DNA of 59,121 bases from Verrucomicrobiota bacterium (GCA_016200005.1 JACQFP010000039.1:1-59121); one strand, 5' to 3'; shown: positions 17,559-27,000, counted from the first letter of the stretch. Notes: generated by a model not told the origin, from the letters alone. Numbers and translations: made by a program.

Positions 17559-18194
17559 ATGACAATCAACGTCTGCATCATTGAAGACGACGATCCGCTT
17601 CGCCGGGCCTATGTCGCCATCCTGAACGGGACAGACGGCTTCCGATGCGTGGGTGATTTCCGCACCGCCGAATCTGCCCTCGAGAAACTGCCGCTTCTTA
17701 AACCGGACGTCGTCCTCGTGGATCTCGTGCTTCCCCACCAAGGCGGCATTGAGTGTATTCGGAAACTTAAGGTTACTCTTGGAGACGCCACGCGATTCCT
17801 CGCCCTCACTGTCACCCGCGATCCACAAACTATCTTCGCCGCGCTGGAAGCTGGCGCGAGCGGTTATCTGGTCAAAGGCCAACGCCCGGCGAAAATCCTT
17901 GAAGCCATTGAGGAGGTCCACGGCGGCGGCGCGCCCATGTCCAGCGCCGTGGCCCGGCTGGTCATCCAGTTCTTTCACGGGCGCGGACAAGCTTCCCGCG
18001 AGTTGGCCAGCCTGACGCCGCGCGAAGAAGAAATTCTGGGCCACCTCGCCGAAGGCCGTCACGACAAGGAAATCGCCGCCAAACTCGGCTGTCAGGTTCG
18101 CACCATTGCCGCCCATTGCCATAACATCTATGAGAAGCTCCACGTCCATTCCCGCGCCGCAGCGGTAGCCAAGTATCTCCGGCAAAAAGACTGA
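17559..18194 (+). CDS. NarL/FixJ-family response regulator
   Basis: Cytosolic DNA-binding response regulator of 211 residues. Receiver domain at 1-120: acidic pocket E9-D10-D11, phospho-acceptor Asp55 in PDVVLVDLVLP, Thr in FLALTVT, and Lys in SGYLVKG. The LuxR-type helix-turn-helix is at ~145-205 (LTPREEEILGHLAEGRHDKEIA then VRTIAAHCHNIYEKLHV). The receiver motif set is complete, unlike the ATPase of the partner kinase. ATG 17559 is preferred because MTINVCIIEDDD is the normal receiver start; ATG 17517 is in frame upstream. It lies just downstream of the sensor and is surely co-transcribed. Targets cannot be read, but the following secreted-protein genes are candidates by position only. Confidence 0.92.
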   Translation: MTINVCIIEDDDPLRRAYVAILNGTDGFRCVGDFRTAESALEKLPLLKPDVVLVDLVLPHQGGIECIRKLKVTLGDATRFLALTVTRDPQTIFAALEAGASGYLVKGQRPAKILEAIEEVHGGGAPMSSAVARLVIQFFHGRGQASRELASLTPREEEILGHLAEGRHDKEIAAKLGCQVRTIAAHCHNIYEKLHVHSRAAAVAKYLRQKD

Positions 18195-18497
18195 CCACCT
18201 TCTCCTACGTTCAATGTTGGATGTTCGGTGTTCGATGTTGAACGTTGAATGTTGAAAGTTCAGTTGACCATACTTCCGCTCCTTCTAATCAAAACTGCCT
18301 AGAAAGCGCGACACGCGGGCGCTTTCGCCCTCCCGAATTGACAGTTCTGCCAATTGTATCCGCCAAAGGCTCTGCCCGATAATTAGTGACCGAACCCGAC
18401 GCATGAAAAGTTCACGCTCAACTCCAACCCGAACCTCCCGGCCAGCGTCTTCGGTATGCAACCAAGGACTGCACAAACAACAGAAAGAAAACCGACC
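18195..18497. other. Intergenic region with minisatellite tract
   Basis: About 300 bp between the response regulator and the lipoprotein gene. It holds the GATGTTG-type tract at 18210-18266; the rest shows no convincing gene, promoter or terminator. Confidence 0.6.
18210..18266. repeat. Degenerate GATGTT(G/C) minisatellite
   Basis: About seven imperfect copies of a 7-9 bp unit (AATGTTGG, ATGTTCGG, TGTTCGATG, TTGAACG, TTGAATG, TTGAAAG) in tandem. Similar in style to the GGATTTC tract at 8644. Confidence 0.65.
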
Positions 18498-19175
18498 ATG
18501 AAAATAACTCTCAACTCTCAATTCTCCCCAAGCCTCGTAGCAGCGGACGTGAGTCCGCTCGCTCATTCCGGAGAAGTTAGAGCCGACTCACGTCGGCTGC
18601 TGCGCCGGAAGGGCGCAGCCCTGCTGCTGGCCCTTTGCGGTCTGCAGCTCGGCGCGCTGCCCACGGCACGGGCTGTCATCCAATTTATTCTCCTTCTTGC
18701 AGCTCTCCTTCTGGCCGGATGCGCGACCCCACCCGGATCGAGCCTGGTCGAATCACCGGACGCCGCGGCGACGCCACCCAGCGGCCAGGCTCTCATTTTC
18801 ATTGTGCGCACACCTAACTTCGTAGATTCCGCCACCAGTTGGATCATCGGCGTTAACGGAGAATACTTGGTGACCCTTTCCAATGGTCGCTACTATTCTT
18901 TCACGAACGCACCCGGAACGCTCAGTTTCTCGACACGCTTCGCGAACAGCGCACTGAATGTTGGACTTCTGACTCCTTTTAACAAGGCCCACGAGATCCT
19001 GACGCTGGATACTCAAGCAGATAGGACCTACTACCTCAAGTTTTTTGCTGGGACTCTAAAACAACTCCCACGGCAAGAGGGACAAATGGCTCTGGCCAAA
19101 TGCAAAATGGCCGTCCCCGATCCAGCTCGGACGGGAAAAACGAACAACTTCAACTTAAAACGGTCGGACTCCTAA
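18498..19175 (+). CDS. Putative lipoprotein with displaced lipobox
   Basis: About 225 residues. After MKITLNSQFS the next ~25 residues (VAADVSPLAHSGEVRADS) are encoded by a palindromic repeat. Two hydrophobic stretches follow, the second ending in the lipobox LLLAGC at Cys75. The mature part contains a DUF2846-like pattern (GQALIFIVRTPNFVDSATSW, LSNGRYYSF, RTYYLKFF), a family of small lipoproteins of unknown role; that match is tentative. The repeat pushed the signal sequence more than 30 residues from the start, so export may be impaired or use an internal start. ATG 18498 was chosen over an upstream frame because it is preceded by a purine-rich stretch (AGAAAGAAAA). The next gene starts 14 bp after this stop. 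Confidence 0.7.
   Translation: MKITLNSQFSPSLVAADVSPLAHSGEVRADSRRLLRRKGAALLLALCGLQLGALPTARAVIQFILLLAALLLAGCATPPGSSLVESPDAAATPPSGQALIFIVRTPNFVDSATSWIIGVNGEYLVTLSNGRYYSFTNAPGTLSFSTRFANSALNVGLLTPFNKAHEILTLDTQADRTYYLKFFAGTLKQLPRQEGQMALAKCKMAVPDPARTGKTNNFNLKRSDS
18537..18604. repeat. GTAGCAGC hairpin repeat, copy C (translated in the lipoprotein)
   Basis: Left arm GTAGCAGCGGACGTGAGTCC, right arm GACTCACGTCGGCTGCTGCG, loop ~25 bp. It is translated as VAADVSPL...VRADSRRLL near the N-terminus of the lipoprotein gene. Confidence 0.85.
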
Positions 19176-19189
19176 CTCTCATCCCTATC

Positions 19190-20194
19190 ATGAAAACAAC
19201 TGTCAATGTTCAGCTTTCAGTCTTCACAAAATCCCAAAATGCGTCGCAACTGTTGTGCGTTATGGGTCTTCTGCTGGCCGCACAGTTCATGGCGCAGTCT
19301 GCGACCAACACCCTCTACGACCTCGCTGTCGCCAGCGTCAAAGCGCCCAAGACCATCAATCTCAAAGGCCCAGCCGCATCGTTGACCAGAATAGTGAAAG
19401 TTCAGATCCGAAATCTTGGTTCACAGGAAGCCAACATCCCGGATCTCGAAACGCTTGCGCAATTGGTCACGGTCCAAGTGAATGCGCTCGGGACATCGAC
19501 ATGCGAGACGCCAGTCGCCAACTTGATCATGGGACCGCCCAACAAACCGAAAGTGCTAAAGGTGGGCAAGAAACTGAACGTATTCTTCAACGTGATTTAC
19601 GATTGCGCTGTCGACAGCGCCCAGGGCGCAGGCCACGAAGACTTCACCTACACGTCCACCGTACACAGTGATGTCCTTTACGGAACTGCAGACTCGCACC
19701 CAGCGAACGACATTTGCCCAAGGTCCTCGTGCGTCGCGCCAGTGTCGGATGTGGTTCTTGCGTCCGGTGGCGGTACTGCCCTCGATTTCATGAAGGCTGA
19801 TATCAGCGGCGATTTCAATCTGAACTTCTCCACTCCAAGCAATGCGTTCCCCACGGCCACAATCACTTTGGGGACGCAGTCCATGTTCGATGTCGTGATT
19901 CACGGACAGGAGGCTTCCGGTAATGTGGCAATTTCCGTTGGCGCTGACGGTGTCACTGGTCCGGGCACTTACGCAATCACTTACGTCTCGTACGTGTCTC
20001 GCGAGCTGCCAGCCGCCGCTTACTTCGCCTACGGCATGGGCACTGTCACGTTTACCAAGGTCGATCTGGCGCAGCAAAAGCTGGTTGGCAAATTCAGCTT
20101 CAACGCCAGCAGATGGTTCCCCGATAGTTTTGGTTCGGTGAACGTGTCAAATGGATCATTCAGCATTTCAAAATTCGCTACCTCTCAACAATGA
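19190..20194 (+). CDS. Secreted protein of unknown function
   Basis: About 334 residues from ATG 19190. The N-terminus has a signal peptide (LLCVMGLLLAAQFMAQSA). The first third reads like a CARDB/immunoglobulin-like beta domain (LYDLAVASVKAPKTINLKG, VKVQIRNLGSQEANIPD, KVGKKLNVFFNVIYDCAVD, GHEDFTYTSTVH). The last third is also beta-rich and Gly/Ser-rich (GPGTYAITYVSYVSRELP, SFGSVNVSNGSFSISK). No catalytic motif is seen. It lies 14 bp after the lipoprotein gene and about 110 bp before the large CSLREA protein, so it belongs to a run of exported proteins. Function unknown; adhesion or matrix roles are possible but not shown. Confidence 0.75.
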   Translation: MKTTVNVQLSVFTKSQNASQLLCVMGLLLAAQFMAQSATNTLYDLAVASVKAPKTINLKGPAASLTRIVKVQIRNLGSQEANIPDLETLAQLVTVQVNALGTSTCETPVANLIMGPPNKPKVLKVGKKLNVFFNVIYDCAVDSAQGAGHEDFTYTSTVHSDVLYGTADSHPANDICPRSSCVAPVSDVVLASGGGTALDFMKADISGDFNLNFSTPSNAFPTATITLGTQSMFDVVIHGQEASGNVAISVGADGVTGPGTYAITYVSYVSRELPAAAYFAYGMGTVTFTKVDLAQQKLVGKFSFNASRWFPDSFGSVNVSNGSFSISKFATSQQ

Positions 20195-20306
20195 TGAGCC
20201 TTGATTCACCTCACCGCTTCAACCGCGCCGCGTTGCTACCTGAACCGATGACCTCGGCGAATAGCCATCCATCCGAATCAAACCACGCTATAAAACGGAG
20301 CTAAAC

Positions 20307-22877
20307 ATGAAATCCCTTGGCAACATTCAACGCTCGACGCTGATCCATTCGTTCCAACAGGCCTTAGCCGCCTGCGGATTGCTGCTGCTGTTTTCCGCAG
20401 CTCAGGCCGCCACGCTCACCGTCACCAACCTCGATGACAGCGGGCCCGGCTCGCTCCGCCAAGCCATCGCCGACGCCGCGCCCGGCGACACCATTGATTT
20501 CGCCACGAATGTTACCGGCACCATCACGCTGACCAGCGGGGAACTGGTGGTCACCAACGACCTCACCATCAGCGGGCCGGGCGCGACGAATCTGACGGTC
20601 AGCGGGAATTTTACGAGCCGAGTTCTCTTGACCACCAATGGCAGCATAGCAATCTCAGGCGTTACAATCGCGAACGGTTACCTTCCGCCGAACGACGACT
20701 ATCTCGACCCCAATTTCCGTGGAGCGGGTATCTACAACGCAACCACGCTGGTTATCAGCAACTGCGTTGTCAGCGGGAATACGAACCTCGCTCGCAATTT
20801 CGGCGGCGGGATTTGCAATATAGGCGCACTGACAGTGATCCGCAGCACCATTGCCAAGAATCATGCGGTGTGGGGCGGGGGGATCCAGAACGATCCTACC
20901 GTTGGTGGCTCCGGGACGCTGAAACTGATCGGGAGTGCTGTGGTCCAGAACACAGCATCTCAAGGGGGCGGGATTTCGGGCGGCGGGATCTGCGCGGTTA
21001 CCAACGCCACAGTTTCCGAGAACTCAGCCTCTTTTCTAATTGGTGGTATATTTCAATCAGCCGCTCTCTACCTGCACAACTCAACCGTATGCTCCAACCA
21101 TAGTCCAACAACCGCACCTTACCCGGCAGGAATTTGGCTCACAGATGGTGGAACGGCCGTAGTTGCTAATTCGATTATCGCTGGCAACGGCGAACCAACT
21201 TTCGATTTTCGCGGCCCCTTGGTTTCCCACGACTTCAACCTCATCGGCGACACCAACGGTGTGACCATCACCGGCGTCACCACGCACAACATTTACGGCC
21301 AAGACCCGTTGCTCGGCCCGCTGGCGGACAATGGCGGGCCGACCCCAACGCACGCGCTGTTGCCCGGCAGCCCGGCCATTGACCACGGCAGCAGCGGCGG
21401 CCTGGCCACCGACCAGCGCGGCCAGCCCCGGCCCTTCAACTTCCCCGCCTACTTCGACGCCGACGACGCCAGCGACATCGGCGCGTATGAATTGCAGGAG
21501 CGCGCCCAAACCGGCCCCGGCTTCACCGTCAACACTACCGACGATGCGGATGACGGCGTGCCCGGCATCGCCCACTGCTCCCTGCGCGAGGCCATCGCCG
21601 CCGCCAACGCCAATGCGGACACGAACACGATTGATTTCGCCGCCGAAGTCCCCGGCCTCCATACCGGCGTCACCGGCACGATCACGCTGACCAATGGGCA
21701 ACTCACGATCACGAACAGCGTCAACATCAATGGGCCGGGCGCGGGAAATCTGACGGTGAGTGGGAATGATTCAAATCGGGTGTTTCTGATTACAAATAGC
21801 ACTGTTGCTTTGTCTCAAATGTGCATTGCGAATGGAAACGCGGGAAACAGCACCGGCGGCGGTATCCGAATCAATCGAGGCCAAGTCACGGTCACGAGAT
21901 GCAGCTTGGTAGGCAACAGAGCCTCAGAGGGAGGAGCGATTGCCGGTGCAATCAGTCCTTGGACGATCAATTTGATCGGTAGCATGATTTATTCAAACCA
22001 CGCGACGAGCACAGGTGGAGGGGTCTACAATCCCGGAGGCGATCTGAATGTGCTCACCAGTTCCATCTTTGCAAACCAAGCGGGGAGTTTTGGAGGCGGA
22101 ATCAATAACGGCGGGAATCTCACTTTGAGGAACTGCACAGTTTCGCAGAACTCTGTGATTTCGGGCGGCGGAGAAGGTGGTGGGATAGCAGCGCAAACTT
22201 TGAACATCATCGTCAGCAGTACCATATGCTCCAATTCTGCACCAGGCGCGGGTGGCGGCATTTACCTTCTGGGGAGTGATAGCTCTGATCAAGCTGTAAT
22301 TTTGAACAGCATCATTGCCGGAAATAGCGCCTCTTCCGGGCCGGACTGTTACAGCGCACCCAAACCATTCAATTCACTCGACTACAACCTCATTCAAAAC
22401 ACCAACGGCTGCACAATCACGAACCTCACCGCCCACAACATTTACAACCAAGACCCGAAGCTCGGACCATTGGCCGACCTGGGCGGGCCGACGCCCACGC
22501 ACGCGCTGCGCTTCGACAGTCCGGCCTTGGATGCCGGCCACAGCGGCGGCCTGACCACCGACCAGCGTGGTCTGCCCCGCCCCATTGATGATCCGACCAC
22601 GCCCAATGCCGAGGGCGGCGACGGCAGTGACATCGGCGCTTATGAGGCCGATCCCAACCTGCGCATCACGTCCATTGAGAAACTCGGCGATGACATTCGC
22701 CTGCGTTTCAACACCGTCCTTGGCCGAACCTACGGCGTGGACAGTGAGAACAACCTGGACGGTTCATGGAGCACGCTCACCAACAACATTCCCGGCGACG
22801 GCAGCAGCGTGCAGGCGGTCGATACCGGCACCGCCAACGTACCCCGGCGCTTCTACCGCGCCGTGTTGTTGCCGTAA
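20307..22877 (+). CDS. Secreted right-handed beta-helix protein (CSLREA / choice-of-anchor Q)
   Basis: Exported protein of 856 residues with a signal peptide (ALAACGLLLLFSAAQAA). It contains two homologous halves. Each starts with a CSLREA-like unit (DDSGPGSLRQAIADAAPGD and GIAHCSLREAIAAANAN), continues as a parallel beta-helix rich in GGG, NCTVSxN and SNH turns (polymorphic outer-membrane-protein style), and ends in a choice-of-anchor Q module (LADNGGPTPTHALLPGSPA..., DQRG, DIGAYE). The C-terminus is a small beta domain (RLRFNTVLGRTYGVDS, RRFYRAVLLP) typical of PVC secreted proteins. Probably a surface adhesin or matrix protein. ATG 20307 has a good ribosome site (GGAG 7 bp upstream). A decayed copy of its C-terminal region lies at 25570-25800. 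Confidence 0.88.
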   Translation: MKSLGNIQRSTLIHSFQQALAACGLLLLFSAAQAATLTVTNLDDSGPGSLRQAIADAAPGDTIDFATNVTGTITLTSGELVVTNDLTISGPGATNLTVSGNFTSRVLLTTNGSIAISGVTIANGYLPPNDDYLDPNFRGAGIYNATTLVISNCVVSGNTNLARNFGGGICNIGALTVIRSTIAKNHAVWGGGIQNDPTVGGSGTLKLIGSAVVQNTASQGGGISGGGICAVTNATVSENSASFLIGGIFQSAALYLHNSTVCSNHSPTTAPYPAGIWLTDGGTAVVANSIIAGNGEPTFDFRGPLVSHDFNLIGDTNGVTITGVTTHNIYGQDPLLGPLADNGGPTPTHALLPGSPAIDHGSSGGLATDQRGQPRPFNFPAYFDADDASDIGAYELQERAQTGPGFTVNTTDDADDGVPGIAHCSLREAIAAANANADTNTIDFAAEVPGLHTGVTGTITLTNGQLTITNSVNINGPGAGNLTVSGNDSNRVFLITNSTVALSQMCIANGNAGNSTGGGIRINRGQVTVTRCSLVGNRASEGGAIAGAISPWTINLIGSMIYSNHATSTGGGVYNPGGDLNVLTSSIFANQAGSFGGGINNGGNLTLRNCTVSQNSVISGGGEGGGIAAQTLNIIVSSTICSNSAPGAGGGIYLLGSDSSDQAVILNSIIAGNSASSGPDCYSAPKPFNSLDYNLIQNTNGCTITNLTAHNIYNQDPKLGPLADLGGPTPTHALRFDSPALDAGHSGGLTTDQRGLPRPIDDPTTPNAEGGDGSDIGAYEADPNLRITSIEKLGDDIRLRFNTVLGRTYGVDSENNLDGSWSTLTNNIPGDGSSVQAVDTGTANVPRRFYRAVLLP

Positions 22878-22945
22878 AAACAGATGTATGCCCCATCATT
22901 GCGATGTAACCGAGCAGAAACACACCATTCGGAAAGGAGTTCAAC

Positions 22946-25489
22946 ATGAACCGCACTCTCAACGCTAATCGCCAAGTGCGCACGCATCATCACAGCCTTA
23001 TATTTGCGGCACTCTTGGCGATGCCTTTTCTCGCCCAAAGCCAGACGACGGCATGGATTAATCGCTATAACGGTCCAGGCGACGGCGATGACACCCCGGC
23101 CGCCATTGCCGTTGACACCGCCGGCAACGTGGTGGTGACGGGAAAGTCGGTTAGCACCAGCACAAATCTCAATCCCGACTACGCGACCATCAAATACTCC
23201 AGTGCAGGCGTACCATTGTGGACCAACTTCTATGACGGGCCGGTGAGTGGTTATGACGAAGCGACAGCAGTGGCGGTGGACGGTAGCGGGAATGTGTATG
23301 TGACGGGCTATTCCAGGTCGCGCTTTTTTAGTGACGATTTCGACTACGCGACGATCAAGTATTCCAGTGCGGGTGGTCCTTTATGGACCAATCGTTACGA
23401 CGGGCCGGGGAACAACTACGATCAAGCGAATGCCGTGGCCGTGGACGGCAACGGGAACGTTTATGTGAGTGGGTATTCCGTGGGCGCTGGCACTGGTGAC
23501 GATTACGCGACGATTGCCTATTCGAGTGCCGGCGTGGCGTTGTGGACAAACCGCTATAAAGCCGGGGCAACTTTCGATGGGCCAGACAGGGCTTATGCCA
23601 TCGGGGTGGACACCAATGGGCACGTCTTTGTAACGGGCTATTCGTACAACAGCAACGGAGTGCCTGACCGTGCGACGCTAGGTTATTCAAGCGACGGAGT
23701 GCCGCTGTGGACCAACCGTTACGACCCAGCAGGAAGCAGTGCTGTCCCAGTGAATGCAATGGCGGTTGAGGTTAGCGGAAATGTCCATGTGACAGGTTCT
23801 TCGTGGAACGGTACTAATGATGACTACGTGACGATCGGCCACTCGAGTGCCGGAGTGCCGCTGTGGACGAACCGATACAATGGGCCGGGAAACGGCCCTG
23901 ATGAACCAGCAGCTATTGCGGTGGACCGCAGCGGGAACGTTTTTGTAACGGGGCATTCGTGGAACGGCAGTTCCAATGCGATCGCGACGATCGCATATTC
24001 GAGCGCTGGAATGCCTGTGTGGACCAATCGTTACAGCGGCATCAGCGGCGCGTCGGCCTCGGCCTTGGCGGTGGACAGCAACGGAAACGTGTATGTGACC
24101 GGCTCTGCGTGGTATTATGATGGCAGTCAATTCCATTATGATTACGCGACAATTGCATATTCGAGCGCTGGTGTTGCGTTGTGGACCAATCTTTACAACG
24201 GACCGGGGGACGACAACGGACCGGGGAACGATTATGACCAAGCAAAAGGGGTGGCGGTTGACGCCAGCGGCAACGTATACGTGACCGGACAATCACTCGG
24301 CAGCGGCACCAATTATGATTACGCCACAATCAAGTATTTGCCTGTGCCGTTGTTGAGCATCCTGTCGGTGCGCCCGACAGCGCAATTTCCGGCGACCAAC
24401 GGCACGGGCTACACGGTGAGCGTCGTCACCAATGGGACGAAGGTTGAACACCGCCTCTCGTTTGGCGGACACCATTTCCTTTCCCTCGTGAACGCCAGCG
24501 GCGCGTTTGCCATTCGACCTCATCCCGGCGTGGACCGCAACGGCTGGGGCGGCACGCTCTATCCACACCCATTTATTGCCGGAGCTGTGCTTACGAATGC
24601 TGTAATTGGAAACATTACGACGAACACCAACAATGTCTCCATCGCGGCTTCGGGGCCTGTTTCCTGGGGTACCAACGGTGATTCCTACGGCACGTGGACA
24701 AATTCCCTGAGCTTCTGGTATGACCCATTGAACAAAGCCGTCCACGGCACCGGCACGTGTTCCATCATGCTCACGGGTGTCCTAGCCAACACAGGACAAG
24801 ACTTGAATATCTTCAAACTCGCCAACAATGTTCTCACCAATGTTCCATTACTGTTCGGCGGAACGAATGGCAACACAGGCGACATGTCCGCCGCCCGGTT
24901 TTTCCGGCACGACGGACTCACCAATGAATGGGATTTTCTGACCGATACGCAGCATTGCCCCGACCCGGTTACTTACGTGCTGGCCGTTGAAACAGACGGC
25001 GCTTTCAACCAAATCGACACTAGTGCTCAAAACCAGTGTCCCATCCAGGCCGCGTACAAACCCAGCTTCCGAGTTATTTTAACGTCTGAGGATGTAAACA
25101 TTCCCATGAAATTCTGCGGCTTCTTCGACACTGCGGCTGCCACGAATTTCGCTTCCGACAACATTGGCATCAACGCAGTGGTACTAAAGCATTATACAGC
25201 TACTAACTACGCATTTGAGATTCTATTCGACTCAACTGCCATGCCGAACGATGGCGTTGGCATGGATGCAACTCTGTCGGCGACTTACAGCGGCACGAAC
25301 GACCTGCTGGCCGTTTACTTTGCCGATTCGCTGCAGATGCCGTTTAGACGGCTCGTAGGCGCGTTGCCAAGGTTGAGTTCGGGCACGAACGTTTTTCGCG
25401 ACACAATCGGCATCCCTTCTCCACCGTTCGAGGCTAAGCCGGTTCAGTCAGGGTTTTTCCGCGTGCAGACTCCGTGCAATGCCCCATGA
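22946..25489 (+). CDS. Secreted SBBP beta-propeller protein
   Basis: Exported protein of 847 residues. A signal peptide (LIFAALLAMPFLAQS) is followed at ~35-465 by about eight SBBP repeats, each near 50 residues, of the form DYATIKYSSAGVPLWTNRY then AVDGSGNVYVTG. The C-terminal ~380 residues are beta-rich with no repeat (RPHPGVDRNGWGGTLYPHP; NVFRDTIGIPSPPF) and probably form a lectin-like or anchor module. The ribosome site is strong (AAGGAG 8 bp before ATG 22946). Its stop is followed by a decayed fragment related to the preceding gene. The role is presumably extracellular binding; no enzyme motif is visible. Confidence 0.87.
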   Translation: MNRTLNANRQVRTHHHSLIFAALLAMPFLAQSQTTAWINRYNGPGDGDDTPAAIAVDTAGNVVVTGKSVSTSTNLNPDYATIKYSSAGVPLWTNFYDGPVSGYDEATAVAVDGSGNVYVTGYSRSRFFSDDFDYATIKYSSAGGPLWTNRYDGPGNNYDQANAVAVDGNGNVYVSGYSVGAGTGDDYATIAYSSAGVALWTNRYKAGATFDGPDRAYAIGVDTNGHVFVTGYSYNSNGVPDRATLGYSSDGVPLWTNRYDPAGSSAVPVNAMAVEVSGNVHVTGSSWNGTNDDYVTIGHSSAGVPLWTNRYNGPGNGPDEPAAIAVDRSGNVFVTGHSWNGSSNAIATIAYSSAGMPVWTNRYSGISGASASALAVDSNGNVYVTGSAWYYDGSQFHYDYATIAYSSAGVALWTNLYNGPGDDNGPGNDYDQAKGVAVDASGNVYVTGQSLGSGTNYDYATIKYLPVPLLSILSVRPTAQFPATNGTGYTVSVVTNGTKVEHRLSFGGHHFLSLVNASGAFAIRPHPGVDRNGWGGTLYPHPFIAGAVLTNAVIGNITTNTNNVSIAASGPVSWGTNGDSYGTWTNSLSFWYDPLNKAVHGTGTCSIMLTGVLANTGQDLNIFKLANNVLTNVPLLFGGTNGNTGDMSAARFFRHDGLTNEWDFLTDTQHCPDPVTYVLAVETDGAFNQIDTSAQNQCPIQAAYKPSFRVILTSEDVNIPMKFCGFFDTAAATNFASDNIGINAVVLKHYTATNYAFEILFDSTAMPNDGVGMDATLSATYSGTNDLLAVYFADSLQMPFRRLVGALPRLSSGTNVFRDTIGIPSPPFEAKPVQSGFFRVQTPCNAP

Positions 25490-25569
25490 GGAGGGAGGGG
25501 CATGCGGATTGGGCTTGCTCTGCGTTGGCCAAACCACAGCTCTCACACGCTCCCTAACGACGACTGGCC

Positions 25570-25800
25570 GCGCCAAATCGGGTGGCCCGACGCCTACGCA
25601 CGCGTTGCGCCATAACGCCCGGCCCTGGACTCGGGCCACCGCAGCGATCTCACCACCGACCAGCGCGGTCTGGTCTGGCCGATTGATGATCGGAACTTTT
25701 CCCACCCGCACTGCACAGACATTGTTTGGGAGGCTGAACCTGCGTATCGCCGCCATTGAGAAGCTCGGTAACGACATTCGCCTGCGCGCAGCAAAGAAAC
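25570..25800 (+). pseudogene. Decayed copy of a choice-of-anchor Q C-terminus
   Basis: This stretch resembles 22480-22715 of the CSLREA gene. Shared pieces in the same order are GACGCC(TA/CA)CGCACGCG, CTCACCACCGACCAGCGCGG with TGATGATC, and CGCCATTGAGAAGCTCGGTA with ACGACATTCGCCTGCG. Frameshifts break it, so no frame spans it. It is a degraded duplication lying between the SBBP gene and the acyltransferase-family gene. Confidence 0.7.
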
Positions 25801-25876
25801 ACTCTTCCGTATCGATTTTCGCAAACAGAAATAGATTGAACCTACCGCGCAAAAGGGTTTTTCATCTTTCAAAACC

Positions 25877-27000
25877 ATGAGCGATACAAATGTCACGCCG
25901 CCCGGCAAAACCCTCACGCCACGACTGCTATCCCTCGATGCGTTGCGCGGATTCGACATGTTCTGGATTGTCGGCGGGGAAGAAATTGTGCATGCGCTGC
26001 ACAAGGTCAGTCAGACCGGATCGGTAAACTGGCTGGCTACGCAAATGAACCACGTGAAGTGGGAAGGCGTTCACTTTTACGACCTGATCTTTCCGCTGTT
26101 CGTCTTCATCGTCGGGGTGTCGATGACTTTTTCCCTGGGCCGGATTGTGCAGGAGTCGGGAAAGTTTGCGGCGTTCAGACGGATTTTCTGGCGCGCGCTT
26201 TTGCTTTATCTGATCGGGATTTTTTACTACGGCGGATTTTACAACGGCGCGGAAAAAATCCGCCTGCTTGGCGTCCTGCAACGCATTGCGCTCTGCTACC
26301 TTTTGCGGGGATGATTTTTTGCACGTTCAAGCTGCGGGGCATGATCATCACTTGCGTTTCGCTGCTGGTGGTTTACTGGGCGCTGATGACGTTTGTTCCG
26401 GTGCCGGACGTGGGCGCGGGGAATTTTCAGGAGGGCGCCAACCTCGCCAATTACATCGACAAGCAATATCTCCCGTTGCGCAAGTGGGACGGCGACCACG
26501 ATCCCGAAGGATTGTTGAGCACGCTGCCGGCAATCGCCAACTGCCTGCTCGGGGTTTTTGCCGGACTGCTGTTGAAAAGCAAATCCATCGGCGAACAGAA
26601 GAAAGTCGTCTGGTTGTTGGGCGCGGGCGTGGCCGGAGTCGTGGCCGGACATTTGTGGGGACTGCAATTCCCCGTCATCAAAAAAATCTGGACCTCCTCT
26701 TACGTGCTGGTCGCCGCAGGTTACAGTTGTGTTTTTCTGGCGGTGTTTTATCAGATCATCGAGGTCTGGAGATTTCAGAAATGGGCGATGCCGTTTGTGT
26801 GGATTGGCGTGAACCCAATTACAATTTACCTGGCGCACAATCTCATCGACTTCGAAAAACTGGCGAACCGGTTTGTCGGCGGCCCGATCAAGGCCGGGTT
26901 CGGCGATTACGGAGAACTGTTGGTGACGGTGATTGTGATCGGCATGAGTCTTCTGATCGTCCGTTTCCTTTACCAACGAAAAATCTTTTTGCGGTTATAG
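25877..27000 (+). pseudogene. HGSNAT/DUF5009-like acyltransferase-family membrane protein, frameshifted
   Basis: The 5' part (25877-26314) reads LLSLDALRGFDMFWIVGGEE...GVLQRIALCYLLRG and then stops. The 3' part continues one frame over from ~26300 as FAGMIFCTFKLRGM...VWIGVNPITIYLAHNLIDF...YQRKIFLRL to the stop at 26998. Adding one T to the TTTT run at 26301-26304 restores a single frame of about 374 residues. The intact product is a ~10-helix membrane protein of the heparan-alpha-glucosaminide N-acetyltransferase/YeiB-like superfamily, called DUF5009 in Bacteroidetes and Verrucomicrobia. These proteins are thought to carry acyl groups across the inner membrane to sugars. It is either a real pseudogene or a homopolymer sequencing error; the rest of the frame is well preserved, which favours a recent event or error. 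Confidence 0.85.

Noticed and set aside
23040-24340. Tandem DNA repeats as a CRISPR or satellite
   Set aside because: They are ~150-bp protein-coding SBBP repeats with conserved amino-acid pattern and diverged DNA.
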